In this document: one piece after another, positions 37,535-51,922 of the stretch
Layout of the letters: each line of letters begins with the position of its first letter
Position numbering within the stretch: position 1 is the first letter of the stretch
Assembly (NCBI RefSeq): GCF_025698545.1
Contig: NC_068569.1
Coordinates: 2,294,001-2,358,000, forward strand
Direction: 5' to 3'
Length of the DNA stretch: 64,000 nt
DNA from: Gossypium raimondii
Taxonomy: Eukaryota > Streptophyta > Magnoliopsida > Malvales > Malvaceae
Notes under the pieces: generated by a model
Database searches by the model: none
What the model saw: the letters and a program-made list of their open reading frames with translations, nothing else
Told to the model about the DNA's origin: nothing
Made by a program: the position numbers and the translations under genes

Positions 37535-38285
37535 AGTTTGTCAAATACATATACTGACGGAAGGAAACCGTCGCTAAAAAAGTCTTATATCGAGGAATTT
37601 AATCTGTCATTATTGGTAATGATTTATACCGTCAAATAATGTTTCTGTCAATATACCTTATTTCTATACTGACGGATTTTATAAGTCCATTGGCAAACCT
37701 CATACTATAATGATGGATTTTTAAAAGCATGCTTGGTTTACTTTACTATCTTGACATAGTTAGGATAAATTGATGTTTATATTGCCATGATCTTAAGTTG
37801 TTAGAATTTAGTTTCATAAGTAAAATGATTGTGCAATAGTTTAGTATGTAATAGTATGTTTTAGGTGATAGTTACGTATTGTTTTTATACTAGAAATAGT
37901 ACATTTTGGACTATTTGGTATGTAGGTAAATGTCTTGAGATTTGGAACCAGGCAAAACTTATTTAGATTCGATGTTTACTTGTCTCGAGGGACCATGAGA
38001 TGCATGTCTAAACCATCAGTAAAGCAATGAATTAATTGTTGGGTAGCAATTGTTTGACATTGCCTTTACCAATGGAGTTTTTTGTAGTATAAGGTGAAAG
38101 GAATTTATCAATGGATTGTTTCCTTCAGTAGAATTCTATACAGGCAATACTTTTCTCGACAATCAAAATTTTGTCGAGGTAAGCATTTTTCCTTCGATAT
38201 CAAACTTAAGGTGTTATACTAATTGATTTTTTGATTATATTATCGACGAATTTTGGCAGTCAATAAATGACATTTTTTTGTAGTG
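37535..38285. mobile_element. Short CACTA (En/Spm-type) element, 751 bp
   Basis: Begins CACTACAAAAAG and ends TTTTTTGTAGTG, an 11-bp terminal inverted repeat with the CACTA hallmark. A 3-bp TAA duplication flanks it at 37532-37534 and 38286-38288, the expected target-site length. Subterminal sequence includes repeated 'ctgacgga' and 'cgtcgctaaaaaa' type motifs, as in transposase-binding regions of this superfamily. There is no transposase, so it is a non-autonomous deletion derivative. Confidence 0.9.
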
Positions 38286-38663
38286 TAATAAATAATTTTT
38301 TCTATTTAAATTTAATTATGAATTTTTTATATTAATATTTATATAACTTTTGAATTTATATTTTCTTATCAGTTGGATACTTAAGTCGCATATTATGAAT
38401 TTTCCATATGTTCAAGTCAAAAAGTGTTAATTTTCTATTAAACTAGTGATTTTGTCTGCCAGTTGCCACTTGTATTGCAAGCTAAGCTACTATTAGCTAT
38501 CCAAGAAAAAGCAGAGGAACCCATTTATAGCCCAATCCACGATCCAGTGCCCATATTTGGAAAACGGTGTCGTATTCACAATGGAAAATTCGAGGGAAAA
38601 AAATAAAATACTTTAGCGAACGCCGGTACTTAGGTTAGTTCAGTTGTATTTACCGCGAAACCG
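38286..38663. other. 5' flank of the prolidase pseudogene
   Basis: AT-rich DNA giving way near 38.46 kb to a more balanced composition that probably represents the ancestral promoter and 5' UTR of the prolidase gene. No specific element identified. Confidence 0.35.
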
Positions 38664-41000
38664 ATGAGAGAAGAAGCCATTGCCATGGCTTCAACATCGC
38701 CGTTGTCTATCCTCTCCGGAGGCCCCCATGGTTCTCCACGTTTCCAACCGTCGAAGTCTCCTCAACTCTCTTCGCCGGCACCTCTCCGACTTTTCTCGGC
38801 CCCTCCATGGCTTCGCCTTCCTTCAAGGACTGCCGAATCACTCATTTCTAATTAGTTCTCATCCATACACGCTTTCTTCGATGTTAAATTTCTTGGATTA
38901 ATCGATCGATCGGGGAGGATGAGATCAAACGCGCTATTGCACCGATCACATTGAGCTTTTCAGGTACTTCGGCCGTGCCTTGCTCTTTATAAACTTAAGT
39001 TATAATTCAGTACAATGCAATAATTAAAATTTAATTATAATCTATTCAATTTTAGGCAAGAAAGTTACTTCTCTTATGTGTTTGCTATGAGAGAGTGCTA
39101 CTGTAAGTTCTTACGTTAATTTTCATGTTATACGCTTTTTCTTTGCTAAAATCACGTTTTTTTTAGATGCTAGAGCTTATTGAATCTAGAAACTTTTGAA
39201 GTTGATAAACTTCCATTTTTACTGAATTAAGGACATTGCAGCTGGGAAATTGATTCTATTTGCACCTAGGTTACCTGCTGATTATGCTGATTGGTTGGGG
39301 GATATAAAGCTACTGTCTTACTTCCGGATAAATATTCTATCGATGTTGTCGTGTTCATGATGCCAGGTGATAAGTGCTTCTTATGTTTACATTCTTGTTG
39401 GCAGGAAAGGTATATGGTTACAGGTTACTGGTTAGCATGACCTTCTATATTGATGAGATTGCTCAAATCTTGACAGAAACCCTTGTTGTTCCTCTTACAC
39501 AGGCTTAACTCTGATAGCAATAATTTCTCAAAACCTGCCAAGTTCAAGGTTTAACATTTCACCGACCATTCTATTCTCATTTGCCTCTTGCCTTTAGAAC
39601 AGTGTGATATTATTTCTCAAATTCTGGTGTACTTTTGTATTGTCAGACTGAATTAGTGCACCGACTTTGATTCAATTTTTATGATGTTATGTAAACGTGC
39701 TGCATTGTTTATTTAGAGGCTTATATTGTTTTTTCCTCTTCTACTGTTTTTAGGGAATGTAAAATTTTGAGACAGATTTGACAAATTTGCATCCGATATT
39801 GACTGAGTGCTGTGTCTTCATGTCTGACTTGGAGCTTACTCTTATTCAAGTTGCCAATGATGTAAGTTCTGAAGCTCATGTTGAGGTACTAATAATTATA
39901 TTTCATTGCTTGAACAACAATTGTGTATATATGTTTTTGCGTGTATAAGCAAATGATTTCGGCTATGATATGTCATTCTACATGTTTTAGAAGTTACTTT
40001 TTGGCCATTTCGTTCTTTCTTTACATCTTCTTTTGCTTCACCTTCATTATTGATGTTGTAGCAGAACTGTTTCCTAAGTGTATTGCTAAATAGCGACAAT
40101 TTAATCTTTACTTGCTATGTTCCATTCTGTGAGGTTATTAGAAAAACTAAAGCAGGCAAGAAAGAATATCAGTTTGAAAGTATGTTTCAATCACACCTAC
40201 ATGTTCATACACGTGCATTTGCAGTAGATGTGAAAATAGGAGTGCCTCAGTTTCTGATTATTTCTTGTCCAATACACGCAATGCATAATAACAGCACATT
40301 AATAGTTTTTTCGTGCCCATTTGTTCAGGATTTACCTTTTAAACTAAACATCCGAGAAAGGAAATCTAAGATAGCTATCGTTGTTAGAGAATTCCGGTAT
40401 AATGTATCATTAGGAAAACATTTTGAATGTCAAGAAGTGATGCTCAGTTTCTCATTCTGTATGATTTGAGACATATATTGCAGTTTATATTTTTGGAAGT
40501 TTCACTTGTTGTATGGTTAATACATGAGAGTGACTTTATCGATATGAGATTCCATCAAAATATTTATGTTTCTATTGTGCAATTGTCTTTTACATTATGG
40601 ACATGCTACATCTCCAAATGATAGGGTATTATTTTCAGCCATTTGTCTTTTCGTGATTGTAATTTACATTAGTCTCATCTGAACGAGAGAAACATGATCT
40701 CATTAGGTTTATGACTTGTGTCGTCACAAGGGTTCCAAATCACTGCGTTCATGTTATTCTGATAGAAACTGCAGATATTAGAAGATAGAGACATGACCTT
40801 GCTCGAATTGGGAGCTGAAGACAGTTTATGGATGTGAGACATTACATGCACATTCCCTGTGAGTACGTATATTATCTATTCTGCAACTTATTTCTATGCT
40901 TGCGTGTGGAATGCCTGATGCGGCTTTTACTTTTCAATTGATGCAGGTGAATGGGAAGTTTACTAATCACAAGCGATCAAAGCCTTTGTATATAACGTAA
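38664..41000 (+). pseudogene. Decayed Xaa-Pro dipeptidase (prolidase, M24B) pseudogene
   Basis: Exon-like pieces of a plant prolidase follow one another in the right order but in changing frames. N-terminal piece at about 38700-38845 (LLNSLRRHLSDFSRPLHGF), then QTRYCTDHIELF at about 38929-38965, QESYFSYVFA near 39060-39090, AAGKLILFAPRLPADYADWL at about 39240-39300, YIDEIAQILTE near 39450, LNSDSNNFSKPAKFK near 39510-39550, LHPILTECCVFMSDLELTL near 39790-39850, IRKTKAGKKEYQFESMF near 40137-40190, then MTLLELGAED and DITCTFP / VNGKFT near 40800-40960, with what would be the metal-binding Asp region. Stops and frameshifts separate them, splice sites are damaged, and everything after VNGKFT (including the HxxGH and Glu ligands) is absent before the PRMT1 promoter. 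Its neighbours match the slot of At4g29490 (recall). Confidence 0.85.
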
Positions 41001-41637
41001 CTAACTTTTCTACTTTCGGACGAATAATTGACGTATCAAGTTTTTCCTCTTATAAAAGAACCCATTTTGGGTTGCCTACTGAAAGGAAAGAACCAACCCT
41101 TTCAGTTTTTGTCGTTTTGATCTTTACCTTCTTTTTTTTTTTTTACTTATTTGGTTCAGTTCTGTTTTTATTTACAAATTAAAATGTTGTAATTATTCAA
41201 ATTGAAATGAAATGAATATTCCATTTCTAAAATAATAAAAAACCAGACAATATCATGAAAAGATAAATTTCAAAACCTATTAAACCAGATTTGGACAAAT
41301 GGAGTTTGGTTCGGATTTCTCTGTTTGATTGGAAATATGATCCTATTTGATTTTGGTTTAATTTTCTTTTTAAAAAATAGGAACCATTGCTCTTCAGTTA
41401 TAAGTAAAACGACGCCGATTGATATCTTAGAAAAAATCTTTTTAGGAACTCTCGTACCTCTTAAAAAATAAACGGAGGCAGGGCACCACCAGCTAATATA
41501 TAGACACATAGCAAGAATGCAAGCAAGCAAAAGCGCTCACCTTCCTCCCAAGCACAAGCAAAAAGCTCAAACGAAAGCCCTAATCTTCTCATCGCTTCTT
41601 CCTCCACAAAACCCTAATAACTGTCGTACAAAAGAAC
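41001..41637. other. 5' flank of PRMT1
   Basis: Promoter and 5' UTR side of PRMT1. Contains telomere-box-like strings (AAAGCCCTAATC, AAACCCTAATAAC at 41572-41622) just upstream of the ATG, common in plant housekeeping genes. No other gene is seen; the prolidase relic ends at about 41.0 kb. Confidence 0.45.
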
Positions 41638-44858
<3,221 letters not shown>

Positions 44859-46917
44859 TTTTGTTGCAGAGTATTTCATCACCACTACTAGCTGTAGGAG
44901 GAGACCTTGTTTGCATGTTCCATAAACGTTTCACCAACATTTTTTTAATTCCTTTTCTACTTTCTTTTTTCTCGAAAGGTTTTCCCTGAGAAAGAAAAAC
45001 ACATAAGATGCATGTACATTAACTCAATCCAACTGTTTTCTTCTCATTTATGCATCATATTGTCTTGTGTTTTCTTATCATAGAGAATACGATGGACTTT
45101 TCTTCACAAGATTTAGCCTTACAAAAAACGTTGAACAAAAACATATATCTTACAGAAGTGATGTTTACACAAGTTTAATCCAAATTTCTTGAATTAAAAA
45201 GAAGAAGTTTAAAGACATTTCTCATGATCCCCACATCATATACTATATTATAAGGTAAAGTAAACAAATTGTAAAGTATATTTTATAAAAAAAATGTGGT
45301 ATCATACAATTATGACGAGCGAACACTTTCGATACTTGTTAGTTCATCATTATAATATTAGTATAATTGTTGGGTTTTTTTTTATATTGGAAAAATTTCT
45401 GTTTAAATCTCATTTTAAGTTTTTACTTTTAAAAATCCATTTATAATTGAAATTTACTTTAAACTCTTTTATTGGAAAAATCTATTTCTTATAACAATTT
45501 AATTTAAAATGTTATCTTGGGAATTATTTTAAATATTACTTTTTAATCTTTTATTCATATTATTTATAAATCCTTTTAATTTTTAAAAGATTTAATAAAA
45601 TATATTTTAATTGTATCATATATATATAATATACCAAGGTACATACCTTATATTTGCACCAAGTGGCGCACTCTCAATTTTTACATTTAATTCTATTTTT
45701 ATTCTAAATTTTTTTATCAATTTTAAAAATTCTTTTCATTTAATATATAAGTTTTAAACATAATTAAACGGTAAATATATTAAAATATTGTTAATTAAAA
45801 TGATTTAAAAATAATAATTTTACAAAAAATTATAATGATAATAATATTTTTTTAAAAAGAATGTAATAAATTGTCATTAATTCCTTTATACTTTAAATTT
45901 AAATTTGAAAAAGCTTTAAAAATTTTAAAACAATTAATAATCATTATTTTTAAAATTAAATAATCAATTTTAAAAAATTAGATAAATATTTAATTAATAA
46001 AAACAATTAGATAATAATAAATTTTAAGTATATATTAGATTGGATTTTCATATTATATTAATATTCATTATCTTTTACTTTCAATAATCATAAATCAATC
46101 ATAATTATCTTTTAATCATAATTACTCTTTTGTAACTATATAAATACTATTTTTCTTTAAAAAAATGAACTTACAACTTTCATTTTGGGATGTAGACTTT
46201 TTCTTCTTATAGCTTGGTTCTTTTATAGAACTATATAAAAATTCAAAATATAGATTCTTTTTCAAAAACAAGATTTATTTCTTAAAAAAATATCAAATAT
46301 ATACTTAAACAAATTTATTTTGAATTTTTAAAATATAGTTTTAATCTTAAAATTTGAAGATCTAGAATTATCATTTATTTATTATTTTTAATCATTTTAT
46401 TTTAAATTATATTCTACCTTTAAATTTTTTATATAATAATATGTATTGATTATCTCAATTAGTATATCCTAAAAGTAATTTTGTAAAGACACATTTTCTT
46501 TAATTACTATCAAAGTTTAAAATATAAAATAAAAACTAATATTATCAAGTTTTCATTTCCCATAATATTAAAATAAAAATATCTTAATTTTTATTTAAAT
46601 TATTATTTTTGACGTAAAAAGTATATAAATATTTATATAATCTTGATGTGTTTTAAATTATATATATTTTATAAAATTTTCATAAATAAATATGTATAAC
46701 TAACCCGTGGGAAGTAAAAGTAATTGTTAAATATAATAATAAACCCGCATGGGACTAATACATATGTAAAGTCAAGATTGGTCAACATCAAGATTTAGTT
46801 TTAACCTCACAAAAGTTTAGTCGTTTAGTGACCGAGTACCTAACTTCAATCTGATACATTCTCCCCACCCCCCAAATAGTCAGATTTGAGGCGGGGGTGT
46901 CGGAGAGTCCCCTAAAA
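44859..46917. other. Very AT-rich intergenic region
   Basis: Two kilobases of extremely AT-rich sequence between PRMT1 and the HAD phosphatase, with long A and T runs, particularly from 45.3 to 46.7 kb. It contains the 3' UTR of PRMT1 at the left. I found no ORF of note, RNA gene or transposon ends. It could act as a matrix-attachment-like region, but that is a guess from composition only. Confidence 0.45.
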
Positions 46918-48890
46918 ATGGCGGCTATAGTGGTGGTTTTTGACTTTGATCGGACGTTAATAGACGGGGACAGCGACAGTTGGGTGGTGACGGAGATGGG
47001 CCTCTCCGACCTCTTCCATCAACTCCGATCTACCTTGCCTTGGAATTCCCTCATGGTTTGTTTTGCATTTGATTTAAAACTTCCTTTTTCCAGTTTCCAT
47101 TCCGTTTGCTTTTTCATAGTTACAGTAAACACTTCATTTTAATCGTCGTTCACAGTTTTCGAGGTAAAACTAAATGTATTGATCACTAGGAATAAATTGG
47201 AGTGATAGGCTTTCTAAAATCCATGCTAATAAGTTTTTACTCTACTGTGAAATTTAGCCGATTGCTTTATATCAAATTTGCTATTTGTGTTTATTAAACA
47301 CTAAGATATCATAATTTACTGTTAACTGTGATAAAGGTTTGTACTTTTTCTAAGTATTGCTGAAAAAGTGTATTAGAGGCTTTTCTCGTTTCTTGAACTT
47401 AATATTTGTTTTTTAAATTTAATTGTAGGATAGGATGATGAAGGAGCTTCATTCCCGAGGGGAAAATGCTGACGATATTGCAGAATGCTTGAAAAAGACT
47501 CCGGTACATCCAAGAATTGCTGCCGCCATTAAAGCCGCCCATGCTTTTGGGTAGTTATTTTTGGACATCCTTTTTCATGGTTTGTTCTTTGTCAAGCTCT
47601 AAGGTTAATGTTGGTTATATGGGGAATTTCAGATGCGACTTGAGGATACTTAGTGATGCAAATCAGTTTTTCATTGAGAAAATTTTGGAGTATCATGATC
47701 TGTTGGGTTGCTTCTCAAAGATCTATACAAATCCAACCTTCGTAGATGAAGAAGGAAGGCTTAGGATCTTCCCTTATCATGACTCTACCTTATCTCCACA
47801 TGGGTGCAGCCTATGTCCTTCAAATTTGTGCAAGGTAAAAAAGTTCACTGATTGAGCATATTTATAGAAAAATTCATTAAGTTTTTACTTTATGTTGATT
47901 GAAAATTTGGTTGATTATCTGGAATATTAGTTTACGTGAAGCTTGAGGATTGTTGGTTCTGCATTTGCATTTTGTAGGCATGTAGTGGACTTGTTTATTT
48001 TGATTGCTGGATATATTGCCTGTGGAGTTTCCTTTTCTGGTAATGTTCTTGATACTCCTAGTTTCAGGAAAGAATTAAAGGGGAATATATGGAATTGCTA
48101 AGATACATGCTCATTCTTCCTTGTTTATAATGCATCTGAATTTGTTGATGCAAAGTGTTTTCTGGGTAGTGGCCATGAAGTTTATGCACTTTCAATATTC
48201 TCCTACTCCCAGAAGTAAGCAAGATGCCAATGTGTATGCCTTGGAATTTGCCTGCAAAATATTGGATTGATTTATTCATGTCTAAGTTTGATTTTGTTGA
48301 TTCGGGATCTGGTTGCTTAGGTAACATATTTTGTGGTTAAGCATAACTGATGTGGTTAACTTTTGCCAAGTCATCATCAATCTTGAAAGTACATTCCCCC
48401 AGAATCGTTTTAGTTTTGCATGCTGTAATCCATGTTCCACTAGTAAAAGGGAAAGAGTAACCCTAAAATATTTAAAGTTAAGTTTTCATCAGAATGCTAC
48501 GTAATAGCTCAAAAGGCATTGTAGTTTAGTTTCTCAGTTACTGCTTCCTATATACTACGTTACAGGACCTAAGAGTTTGGGAATTAAATAGTCACTGTGT
48601 GGTTTCTATTGTAGGGTCAAGTACTTAACAATATCCAAGCTTCTGCTCCTGAAAGCGAAAGGCAGAATTTTATCTACCTGGGAGATGGGTCAGGTGATTA
48701 CTGCCCAACTTTGAAGCTTGGAGACAAGGATTATGTGATGCCAAGGAAGAACTACCCTTTATGGAACTGTATTTTTAGTGATCGAGCTTTTGTCAAAGCA
48801 GAAGTTCGTGAATGGAGCAATGGTGAAGAGCTTGAAGGAATCTTGCTCCACCTCATTAACAGAATATCCTCAGAACGAAGCATCTTGTAA
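46918..48890 (+). CDS. HAD-family phosphatase (PHOSPHO1-like; thiamin-phosphate / PLP phosphatase group)
   Basis: Haloacid-dehalogenase-type phosphatase. Exons 46918-47055, 47429-47550, 47633-47834 and 48615-48890 give 245 residues. Motif I is VVFDFDRTLIDGDSDSW (nucleophile Asp and the +2 general acid Asp present); the family's insert HGCSLCPSNLCKGQVL follows; motif III/IV is YLGDGSGDYCP. I chose the ATG at 46918 because family members start MAxIVVVFDFD; an in-frame upstream extension has no ATG. Plant homologues are labelled inorganic pyrophosphatase 2, phosphoethanolamine/phosphocholine phosphatase or pyridoxal-phosphate phosphatase-related; I recall that the Arabidopsis relative At4g29530 was shown to act on thiamin monophosphate. 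The substrate here cannot be fixed from sequence. Position next to PRMT1 supports orthology to At4g29530. Confidence 0.9.
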
Positions 48891-50027
48891 CATTTTTTCT
48901 CAATTGAACTCATCTGATTGCAAGCTCCATATTTCAGTGTCTTCGCCCAAAGCCTTAAACCATGGAGGTGCTTATATTGCTTCTATACTTACAATTACAC
49001 CATATGAATGCAGAATTCTTGTTTCATCCCTTAGGCTCAAAATTCTCTGGCGTTTACATTCATCACAACTTATTCTTGTCTCATTTCATATCGGATCAAT
49101 GTTTGGAAATCACCTTCCAGGCTTAAGGTATATTGGTGGATAACTGAGAACCTTAGTTTGCATAAAATTATTAGATCAGGCAGACATATTCTATAAGAAT
49201 TTGTTCTGATTCAGTCGTTTATCATTATTCCTGAATTCTAATAATGTTGTTTAGATGACATGTTAAAGATTATAAAGAATCAATTTGGGAAATATCATGG
49301 ACTATATATACATAGTTTTCATAGAATTCATCCTTCCCTCTTCATCTCTATAGAAACTTGCAATCCTACTTCTGTATTTATTATTATTATTACAAATAAG
49401 AAGAGAAAGAGGCATTTTAGTTTTTTTTATCATTTTCAAGAAAATATCGTAATTTGAGAATACAAAGTATAGGTCGCAGCCGTCGGGTCTTTAAAAACGA
49501 CTGCATGAATTATTTCAGCTGCTTTCATTGATATTAAAAGAAACAGAAAAGGTATCAGGAGAATAGGCGCATTTCATTCCACAGTCACTCACCAATGGCC
49601 AGTGGCCACCAAACAAGTTGGAACCAATTTAAAAAGAAAAAACCAACAGCCAAGATTGACTATAAAAGAGCCAGTATAATTCCGGAATTAAATATCAGCA
49701 GGTCCACAAAACTCGTTAGTCAATTACCTTCCCTTCCCTTCCCTTCGCACAACTGGAATCTAATTTATACTGTACCAAACCAAACCAACCCGAAGGAGCC
49801 ATTACATGTGCTCCTCTGAATCTGAGGCTCTGAAATGTCGGTTGTCTCACAACATATAAAACTCAACCCAGTACTGACCCCCATCAGATAGTTTTTCCCT
49901 TTTCTTCTGTCTTTTCCTTTCCCACCCATGCTGTTCTTTTAATAACTAACCATCTTCTTTTACGAAAAATATCACTTTTTTTTCACTCTATCTGCTTAAA
50001 ATGGCAAACAACTGAGGAGAAAGAGAT
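48891..50027. other. Intergenic region between HAD phosphatase and CoA carrier
   Basis: The left part is the 3' flank of the HAD phosphatase. From about 49.7 kb the sequence becomes CT-rich (ttcccttcccttcccttc, 49730-49747), typical of a plant 5' UTR or core promoter of the carrier gene. ORFs at 48.8-49.5 kb are not protein-like. Confidence 0.45.
49855..49860 (+). promoter_or_regulatory. Possible TATA box of the CoA carrier gene
   Basis: TATAAA in the context acaTATAAAactcaaccca, 168 bp upstream of the ATG and just before a CT-rich leader. Position and context fit a core promoter, but no transcript start can be seen from sequence. Confidence 0.4.
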
Positions 50028-51922
50028 ATGGGTTTGTTCTTTGATGGGATCATAGAGTCCATGCCTTTGTTTGCAAAGGAATTGGTTGCTGGAGGTGTTG
50101 CCGGTGGCCTTGCAAAGACCGCTGTTGCTCCACTTGAGCGTGTCAAGATTTTGTTTCAGGTATTCCTTTTTCGATGCTTCACAGTTTGTGCTCGATTTAT
50201 TGCTTCTTGATTTACTTTGTGTAACTATTTGCTCTTAGCCGCGATTGTACTTGTTGGACTCTTTGGTTCTTCTTTGCTGTTTTTTTATTTGGTTTTTTGT
50301 TTTCTTTCTTATATGAATTGGCATCCATAATTGATTTTCGAGCTTACAATAACTTGTTGGTTTTATCAATGCAATGAAGTTTTGTTGCTAAAAACAATGT
50401 TGGCTTTGAGATTATTTAATTTTGATATTTTGATAGCCTTCTTCATTCTAGGAATAACAAAGTGATATGTAATTTATTAAAGTAAGAACGTAGATTTCAG
50501 TATTGTGCCGCCAACTTCCAGAGGACTGCAACATTTGGATATTCACCGTGCATTTGCAGATGAACTTATAATTCGTTGTTCTGTTCCAGACTAGAAAAGC
50601 AGAATTTCGCAGCATAGGCTTCTTTGGATCCTTCGAAAAGATTGCTAAAACAGAAGGCATCAAGGGTTTCTACAGGTGGATATCCAATTCATTAGCTTTT
50701 TTACTTAGGGATTTCCCCGAAATATATCTTTAATTGCTTACTAAGTTTATGAGATGACTATAGAGGAAACGGTGCTAGTATCGCTCGAATTGTTCCCTAT
50801 GCAGCACTTCACTATATGGCTTACGAACAATACCGTAGATGGATCATCAATCGATTTCCTGACATTGGAAGAGGCCCTGCACTTGATTTTGTTGCTGGAT
50901 CATTTGCTGGAGGAACTGCTGTGCTTTTTACTTATCCTCTCGATTTGGTTCGGACTAAATTAGCTTATCAGGTAAATAGCGAAATAATCTAGAGGCTCCG
51001 AGGAGGTTCGGGGGCAGTTAGTGTCGACACTCACTCAGCTTGGCTCCTTCTTTCTGGGATTTTCTGTTTGTCTGACCAAGTTGCATTTGCTAGAGCAGGT
51101 TGTTAGTCCACCAGAGATTAATGTCGTGGGAGTCGTTAACAGAGAACAAGTTTACAGAGGAATTCTTGATTGTTTTTCCAAGACTTACAAAGTGTCAGGG
51201 CTCAGAGGTCTCTATCGGGGTGTCGGTATGGATTTCAAAACTAAGCATGCTGCGGTTAACTTGTGTGTTGGTGGTTACATTATCATGGGGTTTTCTTATT
51301 CATATGTGAGGATAATTTTCAGCTCCATCGCTTTACGGAATCTTCCCGTATGCTGGTTTGAAGTTTTACTTCTATGAAGAGATGAAGCGTCAAGTCCCTC
51401 ATGAGCAGAGGAAAAACATAATGGTGAATCTAGTATGTGGATCTGTAGCTGGTCTGTTGGGCCAAACTTTCACATATCCTCTTGATGTCGTGAGGAGGCA
51501 AATGCAGGTATTTTACTTGGACTCAAATCCATCAAAGGAAAAGTGATCAAACCAGGAATTTTAATGTAATGAATGAGAATTGTGTTGTTAGGTCCAAAGG
51601 GTATTGGCATCTAATAGTCCTGAGTTGAAAGGAACAATGGAAACACTTATTATGATTGCTAAAAGTCAAGGCTGGAAGCAATTGTTTTCAGGGCTGAGCA
51701 TCAACTACCTGAAGGTATGAAAAGAATGTCATGCATTTTTATCTATCATTTCTTGTTAAACTAATCTCTGTATGTTTTCTCCAGGTTGTACCATCTGTGG
51801 CAATTGGTTTTACAGTTTACGACATCATGAAATCAAGCCTGAGAGTTCCATCCCATGATGAAGCTGTGATAGAAGTGGTAACAAATAAAAGAAATACCCG
51901 AACATCAACTCTTCGGTCATAA
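50028..51922 (+). CDS. Mitochondrial coenzyme A carrier (SLC25 family)
   Basis: Six-helix mitochondrial carrier, most like Arabidopsis CoAc1/CoAc2 (At1g14560, At4g26180; recall), which bring coenzyme A into the matrix. Seven exons, 50028-50159, 50590-50675, 50764-50971, 51099-51225, 51323-51507, 51592-51714 and 51785-51922, give 332 residues. The three carrier signatures are complete: [10 protein letters not shown] after [22 protein letters not shown] after GGTAVLFTY, and [10 protein letters not shown] after GLLGQTFTY. Each half-repeat also has the GxxGxYRG-type second motif ([30 protein letters not shown]). No cleavable presequence is visible, as usual for this family. The short C-terminal tail ending TSTLRS is hydrophilic. 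In Arabidopsis CoAc2 is near ACS7, and an ACS7-like gene lies 23 kb upstream here. Confidence 0.95.

Noticed and set aside
39896-40099. Minus-strand ORF over the prolidase relic
   Set aside because: Antisense shadow; the plus strand shows homologous exon pieces here.
46897-46917. Upstream start of the HAD phosphatase giving seven extra residues
   Set aside because: The codon there is GTG, not ATG; family proteins begin at the MAAIVVVFDFD methionine at 46918.
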